This document shows, piece after piece, positions 42,892 to 51,760 of a stretch of DNA of 64,000 bases. Every line of letters begins with the position of its first letter. The stretch's first letter is position 1. The notes under the pieces were generated by a model, which searched no databases, was not told the DNA's origin, and saw only the letters and a program-made list of their open reading frames with translations. Location of the stretch: assembly GCA_902761355.1 (NCBI GenBank), contig CACWJY010000008.1, forward strand, positions 1 to 64,000. Direction: 5' to 3'. Source of the DNA: Fibrobacter succinogenes (GTDB taxonomy: Bacteria; Fibrobacterota; Fibrobacteria; Fibrobacterales; Fibrobacteraceae). The translations under genes were made by a program, and so were the position numbers.

Positions 42892-43596
42892 ATGAAGTTT
42901 AGCTCTGAAAGTCGTGGCGTCATTCGTTTGCCTTTTGCAAAATATGGTTGCTCCGTTTTAGGAGCTCCTTTACGTTATATTCCTTGTACGGGGCCCTGTC
43001 GCATGCTTGTCATCGCTGGAATTCATGGCGAAGAGCCCGAAACGACTTTCTTGTTGAGCCGAGCCCTGCGCGCTTTTGAGACTCCGTTCGAATCGGTCGC
43101 GTTTGTTCTTTGTGCCAATCCTGATGGGATGATGCTTGGAACGCGTGGTAATGCAAATGGCGTTGATTTAAACCGAAACTTTCCGACAGGGAACTGGTCT
43201 AGGGAGCCGGTCTATTGCCGCTCAGTTCTTGAAGCCAGTCGTGATACCGAATTGTTGACGGGAAATCTTCCTGGCAGTGAACCAGAAACTCAAGCCCTTG
43301 TTTCGTTGATTCAAGAACTTTCTCCCAATTTGGTGCTTTCGATGCATGCGCCGATGGGGTGTATTGATGCTCCGCAACAGTCTGAATTAGTAAGGGCTTT
43401 GTGCGATACGATGGGGCTTCTGTGGCGCCCGGATATCGGCTATCCGACGCCGGGGAGCCTTGGAACCTGGTGTAAAGAACAAAAAAGTCCAGAGTGTGTT
43501 ACTCTGGAACTTCCTCGAATGTCTTTAGAAGCGCTGTTTGAACGCTATGGTTCGAATTTTGCGGCGTTATTGCAAAAGGTTGATTCGACCTTCTAG
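42892..43596 (+). CDS. MpaA-like murein peptide amidase (M14/AstE-AspA family)
   Basis: 234 aa, cytoplasmic. The zinc carboxypeptidase motifs are AGIHGEEPETTFLL (His, Glu ligands), NANGVDLNRNFPTGNW (substrate Asn-Arg), LSMHAPMG (third zinc His) and VTLELPR (catalytic Glu). This layout matches E. coli MpaA, which removes meso-diaminopimelate from recycled murein tripeptide. With the upstream M15 peptidase it suggests a small peptidoglycan-recycling unit. The stop is 1 nt from the stop of convergent pssA. Confidence 0.82.
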   Translation: MKFSSESRGVIRLPFAKYGCSVLGAPLRYIPCTGPCRMLVIAGIHGEEPETTFLLSRALRAFETPFESVAFVLCANPDGMMLGTRGNANGVDLNRNFPTGNWSREPVYCRSVLEASRDTELLTGNLPGSEPETQALVSLIQELSPNLVLSMHAPMGCIDAPQQSELVRALCDTMGLLWRPDIGYPTPGSLGTWCKEQKSPECVTLELPRMSLEALFERYGSNFAALLQKVDSTF

Positions 43597-43597
43597 C

Positions 43598-44392
43598 TTA
43601 TTTGCCTTCCTTGGCTTCTTCGATAATCTTTTTGCGCTGGACCAGGCCAAAGGTAAAGCCTACGATCAGGTAGGTGGAGCAGAGGGCGAGCAGGTATTCC
43701 AGCATAAAGGGAATCTTGTCCGAAATGAACATGAATCCGCAGATGTAGGTTAGTACAATTAGGATTGCCTGGCCGATGTTCAACAGCTGATTCTTGCGGG
43801 GCTGGAGCTTGGGCAAGAAGAGCGGGCTAACCATCAGAAGGCCGGTCACCAATAGAACAAGAACCGGTAAAACCATCATGGGATTTTCTGGAGTCTGGAA
43901 AAGGCCGTTCTGCTTGAGGTAGACAATCAGGATGGCGTTGATTGCACCTGCAAAGGTGGACGGAAGACCTGAGAAATGGTGATGGTAGGTGTCGCAATCG
44001 CAGGCATTGTACTTGGCGAGGCGCATGGCTGCGCAAAGCACGTAAATCGCAAATGCAACAATCAGGAGCACTCCGTTTGCCTGGAACCATTCCGGGGACT
44101 GGGTCTTGTAGGTAAAGAATACGGTAAATGCGGGGGCGAGACCGAATGCAATCAAGTCGGCGAGACTGTCAAACTGGGCGCCGAACTCGGAACTTGCGTT
44201 AACGAGACGGGCTGCAAATCCATCCAGCTTATCGAGAAGAACGCTCAAAATGATAAAATAGGCGCCGGTGCGGATAGGGTCGGAACTTGTAAAAGAACTG
44301 AATGCGCCGGTTACCCAGCAAATGGCAAAAACGCCCAAAAGAAAGTTCATGCTAGTGAACGCATTCGGCAAAATAAAACGAGACTTACCCAT
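43598..44392 (-). CDS. pssA: CDP-diacylglycerol--serine O-phosphatidyltransferase
   Basis: 264 aa, multi-pass inner-membrane enzyme that makes phosphatidylserine, the precursor of phosphatidylethanolamine. The CDP-alcohol phosphatidyltransferase motif DG(x)2AR(x)8G(x)3D(x)3D is complete: DGFAARLVNASSEFGAQFD then D. The start is placed at 44392 (MGKSRFILPNAFTSMNF) because GGAGG lies 6 nt upstream; a GTG 12 nt earlier would include that SD. No psd gene is in the window. Confidence 0.92.
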   Translation of the reverse strand: MGKSRFILPNAFTSMNFLLGVFAICWVTGAFSSFTSSDPIRTGAYFIILSVLLDKLDGFAARLVNASSEFGAQFDSLADLIAFGLAPAFTVFFTYKTQSPEWFQANGVLLIVAFAIYVLCAAMRLAKYNACDCDTYHHHFSGLPSTFAGAINAILIVYLKQNGLFQTPENPMMVLPVLVLLVTGLLMVSPLFLPKLQPRKNQLLNIGQAILIVLTYICGFMFISDKIPFMLEYLLALCSTYLIVGFTFGLVQRKKIIEEAKEGK

Positions 44393-44449
44393 AGGGTCCT
44401 CCACAAAGAAGTAACGGGTAAAAAATAGTTTTTTTGTGGACTAAAAACA

Positions 44450-44477
44450 AAAAAACGCCCTGCTTGCGGGCGTTTTA
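44450..44477 (-). terminator. Rho-independent terminator after the peptide-binding protein gene
   Basis: Minus strand AAAACGCCC and GGGCGTTTT arms (9 bp) enclose a 7-nt loop and are followed by a T-run. It lies 17 nt past the stop of the gene at 44494. Confidence 0.85.
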
Positions 44478-44493
44478 AAAAGCAATAAAGGCT

Positions 44494-46245
44494 TCACTTG
44501 GCTGGCTTGATATGCCAAAGCGCCTTTACACCGGCTGCAACCACCAGACTCTGTGGAGGCGCATAGGGATTCTCTTCGGTGGGGAAGTTGTCCCAGTGCT
44601 TAGTCGAGAATTGGTAATACTGCGTGGGGCGGTACATGATGGGGAGAACCGGAATGGTCTCCATAAAGATTCGGTTCAGTTCACGGTAGGCCTCTGCTAA
44701 GTCTTTTTCGCTAGTGAGTGCCGGAATCTTTTGAATTAGTTTGTCTGCATTTTCGTTCTTGTAGCGTCCCTGGTTGGCAAAGACTTCTTCGCCGACGGGC
44801 TTGTACGAACCAGAACCCATGATCTGCTCAAAACGGTTCCAAGGTGATGCCGCCGAAAGTTCTGCAGTCTGAGTCTTCATGGCGAGGTCGAACGTGCCCA
44901 ACCTAAGGTCCTTGTCCCAAGTGCTGTAGTCTACGAATTTTTCGACGGCCGTGAGCCCGATTTCGTGAAGGGAGCCAACGATAACCTTGATGGCGTCTTC
45001 CCAGTCGGTCCAGCCTTGAGGACATTCGATGGTGAAACTGCGGACGGGTTTGCCAGATTTGTCGAGAAGCTTGCCGCTTTCGTCGATGGTGTAACCGGCT
45101 GCGTTCAAGATAGAGATGGCCTTGTTGGTGTCGTATGTGTAGCCGTATTTTTCGGCATCGTCCTTGTTGAAGTATTTGGATTCGGTGCCGAAGGGGAGAA
45201 TGAATCCTGGCTGAATCATGGGCGTGTAGTTAGACACGGCGCGCGATTTAATCTTTTCGAAATTGATGGCGTGCATCATTGCGCGACGGAGGGCTACGTC
45301 GTTAAAGGGCGGATTGTTGTGTGCGATAATCAATGTGGTAATAGAACCCGGCTGGTGGTATGGTTCGTTGCGGCTCCAAGCGCGGATGCTATCCTTGGCC
45401 TTGTCCCAGATGCGCGGCAAGAATACGGACGAAATATCCAGATTGCCCTTGGTCATGGCACTGTTGAAATGGTTGTTGCCATTGTAAAGGGAATGGATTA
45501 TATACTTAGGTGCGGGCTTTTGTCCGTTGTACTTGACGTTGCCCCAGTAGTTGTCGTTGCGTTCCAGAACAATCTGGTCAGGAGAATAGTTCTTTAAAGT
45601 ATAGGGACCCGAGAATACCGGCATAGAGTCGTTCTTGAATTCGGCAATCTTTTTCATGTCGTAATTCTTGCCGGACTTGGCCCCTTGGACTAAGGGCTGA
45701 AACACGGATTTGGGTAAAATGGAGGTCTCGGCGAGAGCGTTCAATATAATGAGCGGATTCTTGTTCTTGCCGAAATGGAAGGTGATGTTGTTGTTGCCGT
45801 CGTCGGTGACCTGGCTCAAGAAATTCCAGTTGCCATGTCTCGGTGTGGGAAGCAGCGAGTCAATGGTAAAGGTGTAGAGGACGTCCTCTACAGTAACGGG
45901 TTGACCGTTGTTCCATTTTGCACGCGGATCCAAATGGACCGTGATGCTGTTTTCGGAACTGGTGTAGCTATCGGCGAGCATCGGTTCGAGTTCGCCATTG
46001 AGCTGGTTATAGGCAAGGAGCGCTTCGTATGCAATCCTGCAGTTCCCGTCGATAGGAAAATTGGGATCGTAGTCGAGCGGATTGAATGTTGATGGTGGAG
46101 CCCAGTCGAAACCACCAATATAGAGTGTCTCGTTACGGGGATACTCAGAACCGACCTGATCGGTTGTATTCTTGGTTTCTTCGTTGCAGGCTACAAGAAA
46201 AATCGCCGTAAACGCAAGAAGTGTTGTTGCGGTATATTTTTTCAT
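44494..46245 (-). CDS. Peptide ABC transporter substrate-binding lipoprotein (SBP family 5, OppA/DppA-like)
   Basis: 583 aa from the start MKKYTATTLL, which gives signal peptide LLAFTAIFLVAC and lipidation at Cys20. A start 15 nt upstream (46260) has a GGAAGAGG directly abutting it and remains possible. Family 5 signatures are FNPLDYDPNF, EPMLADSYTSSENSITVHLD, WNNGQPVTVEDVLYTF, PPFNDVALRRAMMHAINFEK and IPVLPIMYRPTQYY. It should capture oligopeptides or similar solutes for an ABC importer; no permease or ATPase gene is adjacent. A CTAAATTT box lies about 30 nt before the upstream start and a strong terminator follows. Confidence 0.88.
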   Translation of the reverse strand: MKKYTATTLLAFTAIFLVACNEETKNTTDQVGSEYPRNETLYIGGFDWAPPSTFNPLDYDPNFPIDGNCRIAYEALLAYNQLNGELEPMLADSYTSSENSITVHLDPRAKWNNGQPVTVEDVLYTFTIDSLLPTPRHGNWNFLSQVTDDGNNNITFHFGKNKNPLIILNALAETSILPKSVFQPLVQGAKSGKNYDMKKIAEFKNDSMPVFSGPYTLKNYSPDQIVLERNDNYWGNVKYNGQKPAPKYIIHSLYNGNNHFNSAMTKGNLDISSVFLPRIWDKAKDSIRAWSRNEPYHQPGSITTLIIAHNNPPFNDVALRRAMMHAINFEKIKSRAVSNYTPMIQPGFILPFGTESKYFNKDDAEKYGYTYDTNKAISILNAAGYTIDESGKLLDKSGKPVRSFTIECPQGWTDWEDAIKVIVGSLHEIGLTAVEKFVDYSTWDKDLRLGTFDLAMKTQTAELSAASPWNRFEQIMGSGSYKPVGEEVFANQGRYKNENADKLIQKIPALTSEKDLAEAYRELNRIFMETIPVLPIMYRPTQYYQFSTKHWDNFPTEENPYAPPQSLVVAAGVKALWHIKPAK

Positions 46246-46289
46246 GTTATCCAAAATCATCCTCTTCCAGCCCTTGTTATACTACATAT

Positions 46290-46297
46290 AAATTTAG
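46290..46297 (-). promoter_or_regulatory. -10-like CTAAATTT element of the substrate-binding protein gene
   Basis: Same word as at valS and dnaE, but without the upstream T-run; it would give a normal leader of about 35-45 nt. Confidence 0.35.
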
Positions 46298-46374
46298 TGT
46301 GTTTTTAATAAAAAAACCACCAAAAAATATTTACAAGTCGAAAAAAGACGCTTAAAATGGGCTTATATTAGTCT

Positions 46375-48906
46375 TTATGGAGCAAAACCATAAAGAAGGC
46401 GATTGGGGGATGCGCTAAACAGGGTGTGATTCATGATGAACGGCGTTCCTGCACCACTCGGCATGCTGAACTTCTTTTCAATTTTACCGGTCTTGATCGA
46501 AATGGCGACAAGCTCATTACCCTGGTCTATCCAGGCGAGTCCGTCTTTGACAAACGGTTTTGAAAAGATGGATTGTGCTCCCTGATGCTTCCAAATAGGG
46601 GCGCCGGCTTCGGTATAAAGTAAAATAGATTGGTCAGAAAGACCGACAAGGAACATCTTTTTGCCTTGGTCCTTGATAATCTGTAAAGATGATATGGAGG
46701 CTTCTACAAGAATCTGGGCTGGAGGAATATCTTTACGTGTGGGGTTGAACAGGTATATCTTGTTGTTGGATGTGGCCATGGCAACCGTCGTGTCTGTGGC
46801 CTGCATTTGAACAATCGTTCCTGGAATTTTTCTAGAGGTGTTCCCCTGTATTTGACCGGCATTTTCGTCTATTTCGGCAAATTCTCCATCTAGGCTTGCT
46901 ATATAAAGCGAATGTCCTGTTGTCGATATTTGGAAGGGGGATGAAAATACTTTTCTGGACCATGCAAGTTTGTTCTCGGCTCGGATGAATTTTAGTAAGA
47001 ATCCGTTCCAGGTTGAAATAAAAATTGAGGCATCCGTAATCTTGATTTCGAATGGCTTTCCGGGGAGCTGCAGATTGATAGACTGTATTTCTTTATTTAG
47101 GTCATAGGCGACAAAGTTATAGCCAGAAGCTATAGCAAGAATGTTTTCGTCGTTGTCGATGACGGGGCTGTTGTCTAGCTTGGCGATTTCTTTTGCCCAT
47201 CGCATTTCTCCAGTTTCTGCATTGATGCAGAAAAGTTGGCCGACTGCGGGGTCTATGGTGTATAGATTCTTTTTGCTGTTAAAAAATTGCGGATAGCGGG
47301 TCTTGGGTGAAATGGGGAGTATGCTGACGAACTTGGCTCCGATGGCCTTGCTGTATTGGTTCAGGATCAACTGAGTCACCTGGGGAGCACTCATCGAAAG
47401 GCGTACGGCTTCGGACCATGCACGTTGTTTCTCTTTTTCGCTGCCATCATGGTTTTCTAGGTAAAGGGCCTTAAAGAACCAGCCTTCGGCATTTCCCGGT
47501 TCTAGGCTAAACAGGGTGTCTAGCATTTCGTGCATTTCTTCCCATTGATCGTTGGCGACCAACTGGTTTGCCTTTTGGGCAAGAACTTCGGATTGCAACT
47601 TTTTTTGCCCATAATAGTGCGGAGCAAGGGCGGTTAGTTTCTTGTTGCCAAGATCAAGATAAATGTTGTTGTTGCTTATAATGGGGGCGCGGACAATCGG
47701 GCGTGTAAAGTTGAAATGCCATAAGGGGCGTAGCAGGGTGTCTACGGTAATGATAGAACCCTCGTCAGTGAATAAACCCAGGGTGCCAAGAGCAAGGGTC
47801 GCTATAGTCGATGCGTCGCTACGGATAGATGCTTTGACGAATCCTGAATTTACGTCGATGATAGAAACCTTTCCTGATGCTTCGAGTAATGCAATGTTGT
47901 TTTCAAAGGGAATGATCTTTTCGACATTGTTAACGGGAAGTTTCCAAATGGGGTTGTTGCTCTTTTTGATGAGGAATCCGTAAAGATGGCTGCCTGAAAC
48001 CGTAAAGAGCATCCCTCGCCTGATAAGGACTTTTTGAATGACGTCAAATTGCGCAATGGTCCTTTTGTCGGTTCCGTCTTCCATCGAAATAAAATGGAGC
48101 GCGTTATCGGTACAATTAAGAATAAATTCGCTGGTGGTTGTGGATACACCTTCGATATTGCAACCGTTAAAACGATCTTCGATTTGGTTTACGATCCCCT
48201 TGGAATTGATTACTGTAAGTGCGTTTGCGGACATGGCGATGGTGTTGTCGCCATGACTGTAGATTTCGGTGACGCCAGCAATGGGGTAGCTTTTATTTGG
48301 CTTGCCTGCATAAAGGGACTTGTATAAAAGACTATCTTGAGAGGAGGTAGTAAACCATATGCCTTGTGGAGAAACCGAAAGAACCTGACTGTTTTCGGGA
48401 AGCTTGGCATTTACATCGATGAGCTTGTTGTCGTCGATTCGTTTGATAGATCCGTCTTGTAGTAAAAGGTATGTAGGGTTGTCTCCAAAAACCTGTATTA
48501 AGTTGCTTTTGAGGTTAATGGATCCTCGCAATAGGTTCTCGGGCTGTGAACTGGTTTCGCCTTCGCGATTGGCAAGCCAATAGGCCTTGTTTGTTTCGTT
48601 GGTGCGAGACAAGCTTTGCTTGTAATAAAAGTTTGCGGAAGACTTGTTGTTTAAGAGTTCTTGAATCTTGCCTAGGTAAAAATAGGCGTTTTCTTTGTCG
48701 TCTTCATCACCATCGCGTGCAACCGCTTCTAGCATTTTGATGGAACTCGATACTTCGCCCTTCATTTCAAAAAGGTAAAGAGCCTCTTGAATGTTTGCTT
48801 CCATTTTTTCGGCATGCGAAATGGATGCAAACAAGCATAACCACACGAACGTAAGTGTCGTGCGGAGCTTTTTTCGCGAGGATCCTATGTATCGATTAAA
48901 TTTCAT
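46375..48906 (-). CDS. Exported TPR + beta-propeller (PQQ-like) protein
   Basis: 843 aa. The signal peptide ends FASISHA. Residues about 35-110 look like a TPR helical pair (ALYLFEMKGEVSSSIKMLEA, AYFYLGKIQELLNNKSSANF). Many propeller-like blades follow (SQVLSVSPQGIWFTTSSQDSL, LGLFTDEGSIITVD), with a second TPR-like segment near 440-520. More blades then follow (GQLFCINAETGEMRWAKEIA, KLAWSRKVFSSPFQI, APIWKHQGAQS). The repeated W/V-x-x-G pattern resembles PQQ/WD40-like propellers without enzyme motifs. It lies 36 nt after the response regulator, so it may be a periplasmic partner of that system. Confidence 0.65.
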   Translation of the reverse strand: MKFNRYIGSSRKKLRTTLTFVWLCLFASISHAEKMEANIQEALYLFEMKGEVSSSIKMLEAVARDGDEDDKENAYFYLGKIQELLNNKSSANFYYKQSLSRTNETNKAYWLANREGETSSQPENLLRGSINLKSNLIQVFGDNPTYLLLQDGSIKRIDDNKLIDVNAKLPENSQVLSVSPQGIWFTTSSQDSLLYKSLYAGKPNKSYPIAGVTEIYSHGDNTIAMSANALTVINSKGIVNQIEDRFNGCNIEGVSTTTSEFILNCTDNALHFISMEDGTDKRTIAQFDVIQKVLIRRGMLFTVSGSHLYGFLIKKSNNPIWKLPVNNVEKIIPFENNIALLEASGKVSIIDVNSGFVKASIRSDASTIATLALGTLGLFTDEGSIITVDTLLRPLWHFNFTRPIVRAPIISNNNIYLDLGNKKLTALAPHYYGQKKLQSEVLAQKANQLVANDQWEEMHEMLDTLFSLEPGNAEGWFFKALYLENHDGSEKEKQRAWSEAVRLSMSAPQVTQLILNQYSKAIGAKFVSILPISPKTRYPQFFNSKKNLYTIDPAVGQLFCINAETGEMRWAKEIAKLDNSPVIDNDENILAIASGYNFVAYDLNKEIQSINLQLPGKPFEIKITDASIFISTWNGFLLKFIRAENKLAWSRKVFSSPFQISTTGHSLYIASLDGEFAEIDENAGQIQGNTSRKIPGTIVQMQATDTTVAMATSNNKIYLFNPTRKDIPPAQILVEASISSLQIIKDQGKKMFLVGLSDQSILLYTEAGAPIWKHQGAQSIFSKPFVKDGLAWIDQGNELVAISIKTGKIEKKFSMPSGAGTPFIMNHTLFSASPNRLLYGFAP

Positions 48907-48941
48907 AGTGATTTTATTCTGAAATCTGTATTCCGAATTGC

Positions 48942-49652
48942 TTATGCGTCAAACTTGTATCCGGCTCCTCTTACAGAAATAATAATCTTTGGGTCGGCAA
49001 GGTCGTCTTCGATTTTGCGGCGAAGGTTTGCAATATGGTTGTCGACGGTACGTGTCGAGGGCATGTTTTCGTCGGTGTAGCCCCAGATTTCTTTCAAGAT
49101 GTCTTCGCGCAGTACAACTTCGCCGCGGTGTGACCAGAAATACTTTAGAATCAAGTATTCGCGGGTGGTCAAGTCAAGAGGAACTCCGCCCTTGGTCGCC
49201 TCGAATTTTTTGACATCGACACGGATGTTTGCAAATTCCAGAATGTCTGGAACTGCTGCGGAACTTGCGCTTGCTTGGGGCTCTATGCGACGCTTGAATG
49301 CCTTGACTCGGGCGAGTAGTTCTAGAATAGAGAACGGCTTGGTAACGTAGTCGTCTGCACCCATTTCGAGTCCTGCCACCTTGCTTGTTTCTTCGGTCTT
49401 GGCGGTGAGCATGATGATATAGGTTTCGGGATGCTTGTTGCGGATGTAGCGACAAACTTCGAATCCACTTTTTTTCGGAATCATCAAATCTAAAAGAACC
49501 AGATGCGGCTGATAAGAGTCGGATTTTGCAATTGCTTCTTCGCCATCGCAGGCCGTCTCAACATCGTAGCCTTCCATTTCGAAGTTGTCTTGGAGGCCAA
49601 GACGAATGATTTCTTCGTCTTCTACAATCAAGATTTTGAAGTTTTGAGCCAT
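48942..49652 (-). CDS. OmpR/PhoB-family response regulator
   Basis: 236 aa. The receiver domain has the acidic pocket EDEE (11-14), phospho-acceptor Asp55 (LVLLDLMIPKKSGFE), the switch Thr in MLTAKTEE and Lys in VTKPFSILEL. The C-terminal winged-helix domain has LTTREYLILKYFWSHRGEVV and RTVDNHIANLRRKIEDD. It is a DNA-binding regulator controlled by the histidine kinase whose gene ends 1 nt before it. Its targets are unknown; the propeller and LysM genes of the operon are candidates. Confidence 0.95.
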   Translation of the reverse strand: MAQNFKILIVEDEEIIRLGLQDNFEMEGYDVETACDGEEAIAKSDSYQPHLVLLDLMIPKKSGFEVCRYIRNKHPETYIIMLTAKTEETSKVAGLEMGADDYVTKPFSILELLARVKAFKRRIEPQASASSAAVPDILEFANIRVDVKKFEATKGGVPLDLTTREYLILKYFWSHRGEVVLREDILKEIWGYTDENMPSTRTVDNHIANLRRKIEDDLADPKIIISVRGAGYKFDA

Positions 49653-49653
49653 A

Positions 49654-51714
49654 TCATTCTGCCTTTTTAAACTTGACGGTGAATGTTGATCCTTTTCCAG
49701 GTTTGCTTACTAGCGAAATGGTCGCCTTGTGGGTTTCTGCAACTCTCTTGACGGTGGCAAGGCCAAGGCCAGATCCTTTAGTGCTACGGGTCATTTCGTC
49801 GCCAACCCTATAAAAATCATTAAATATATTTTTTTGTTCTGAAGAGGCAATGCCAATACCGGTATCAGCTACAGAGAAAACGACCCAATCTTCTTCGCTT
49901 CTGACATCGACAGTGATATCGCCTGGGGCGTTGGTATATTTAATGGCGTTGTCAATTAGGTTTTGGGCTAAGCTGTATAGGGCGGTGTAGTCGCCCATTA
50001 CAAACAGGTTTGGTTCAAAGTGTGTATAAAAGGTGAGCCCCTTTTCGACACCAATATCTTCAACGGCGTCGAAAACCTTCTTGGCGCAAATCGAAAGGTC
50101 TAGTTTTTCCCATTTAAAGGCTCCGGTTCCATGCTCCATGCGTGTGTAGTTGAGAATGGCTCCGATAAGGTTTTCTAGTCTAGAGGCCTCTTTCCCGATA
50201 AGGGTGGAGTATTCCTGGACTTTTTCTGCTTTTTGCAGTCGGCCCCGTGCCATCATTTCGGCAAACATCTTAATAGAGGTGAGAGGCGTCTTTAATTCGT
50301 GAGAAACACTCGACAAAAAGTTTGTTTTCATCGAAAGCAGCTTACGCTCTTGCGTAATAAAGCGGAACATGAAGAAAGATCCGAGTATTACCGTAATTAG
50401 GGCGAACAACATTAATCCGTACATCAAGAACATGCGGTGTGTTGTTTCTTTGTGAATATCCTGCATGTCTTTTTCGTATAATACAAATTCCCATTGCATG
50501 ACCTCGGATAAGGAATGTTGCGCTATAATGGGGGCCGACTCGGGGATGCTTCCTAATATGAGATTCCCGTTTTTATCGGTGATGGAAAAAGGCATGTTTT
50601 TCCAGGTCTGAACGATGGTACTTAGTTTGTTTATAATTCGATGCTGAAATGTATCTTTGTCTATTTTGACAATGACAACCTGGTCTCCTGAAAGGAATGG
50701 GAAAGACATCTTTAAAAGACTGATTTCGTCGCTATTTTTGTAGGAGATGCCGTTTTTGCTGTTGTCGTCATTTAAAAGTTCAGAGAATAAATTGCGATGA
50801 CGATGCAATATGTCGGTGTACCTTAACTGCCTGTTGAAGTTTTCGCGCAGGTTCCAGAAATTTTCACGCTTGTCTTGAGGTAGGTTCTCGAAAGAGAGAA
50901 TTTGTGTAAATGCATTTTCAAAGAAAAAACGAGATGACGAAATGTCTTCGATATCTTGTTTCTCAAGAAATTGAGACAGAATCGAAAGACAATAGTCCTG
51001 GGCTTCTTGATGCTTGTGCTGCCGGACAAGTATCTCGAAATGGAGCATGTTTATGGAGCGGGTCAGATCGGCATGCAGGTAGCCCTGCAAGTGCGGGAAT
51101 TGTTCTAGTATAGACAGTAGCTCAAGAGCCTCGTCGTATTTTTTTGCATTGTAATAAAAACGGATTAAGCCGAGAATATTCTGCGTTTGCTCATCTTTGG
51201 TCTCAAAAAAGAAACTGGTCGGACGAAGGCTTCTGGATCGCTTTCCTAGGTAGATCTTCTGAGCGGTGCTATCCTTGAAACCCTGGAGTTCTTCTTGAAA
51301 AAGAATCTTGTCTTGTATTGAAGGTACGGCTTTCGAAAAATGGGCCTGCTTGAATAGAATTCTAGAAGACAGGTCTGGATAAATCAGTTTGCCTTCGTTA
51401 AAAAGAAATATGGCTTCAATCCCGTCTACCGACTTGAATTCGGTGGCGTGGCTAAAGTCAAGTAAGCCCTGTGGCTGTTCGTATAGGAATAGGGATGCGG
51501 CCTTGGTTTCTTGGAATATCTTGTTTTGTTCTTTTTCGACGGCGTCTTCTATTTCGCTTTGGAAAGAGGAAACGCTTTCGTTAAAGTTCTTTTGGGCAAG
51601 GTAAACTTCGTTCTGGATGTTCCTGAAACTTAGGAACGAAAGGATTGCTGTCGGAAGAATGATTCCTCCGACAAATAAAAGAACGAATAATAAATTACGG
51701 CGAGAAACCCGCAT
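49654..51714 (-). CDS. Membrane sensor histidine kinase
   Basis: 686 aa. One N-terminal membrane segment (LLFVLLFVGGIILPTAILSF) precedes an extracytoplasmic sensor region of about 390 residues that is partly helical and TPR-like (YDEALELLSILEQFPHLQGY). A second membrane segment (MYGLMLFALITVILGSFFMF) follows. The kinase core has phospho-accepting His472 (SSVSHELKTPLTSIKMF), N-box LIDNAIKYTNAPGD, G1 VADTGIGIA and G2 GSGLGLATVKRV. It pairs with the adjacent response regulator. The large sensor domain is unlike standard PAS/Cache types and its signal is unknown. Confidence 0.92.
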   Translation of the reverse strand: MRVSRRNLLFVLLFVGGIILPTAILSFLSFRNIQNEVYLAQKNFNESVSSFQSEIEDAVEKEQNKIFQETKAASLFLYEQPQGLLDFSHATEFKSVDGIEAIFLFNEGKLIYPDLSSRILFKQAHFSKAVPSIQDKILFQEELQGFKDSTAQKIYLGKRSRSLRPTSFFFETKDEQTQNILGLIRFYYNAKKYDEALELLSILEQFPHLQGYLHADLTRSINMLHFEILVRQHKHQEAQDYCLSILSQFLEKQDIEDISSSRFFFENAFTQILSFENLPQDKRENFWNLRENFNRQLRYTDILHRHRNLFSELLNDDNSKNGISYKNSDEISLLKMSFPFLSGDQVVIVKIDKDTFQHRIINKLSTIVQTWKNMPFSITDKNGNLILGSIPESAPIIAQHSLSEVMQWEFVLYEKDMQDIHKETTHRMFLMYGLMLFALITVILGSFFMFRFITQERKLLSMKTNFLSSVSHELKTPLTSIKMFAEMMARGRLQKAEKVQEYSTLIGKEASRLENLIGAILNYTRMEHGTGAFKWEKLDLSICAKKVFDAVEDIGVEKGLTFYTHFEPNLFVMGDYTALYSLAQNLIDNAIKYTNAPGDITVDVRSEEDWVVFSVADTGIGIASSEQKNIFNDFYRVGDEMTRSTKGSGLGLATVKRVAETHKATISLVSKPGKGSTFTVKFKKAE

Positions 51715-51732
51715 GGCTGGTCCTTACCATAG

Positions 51733-51760
51733 GGATGATTCTGTAACGAGCAGAATCACC
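51733..51760 (-). repeat. Intergenic hairpin at the LysM gene stop codon
   Basis: GGTGATTCTG and CAGAATCATCC (minus strand) form a 10-bp stem around CTCGTTA and include the LysM-gene stop. No T-tract follows, so it may be a processing or partial attenuation site between the LysM and kinase genes rather than a full terminator. Confidence 0.5.
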
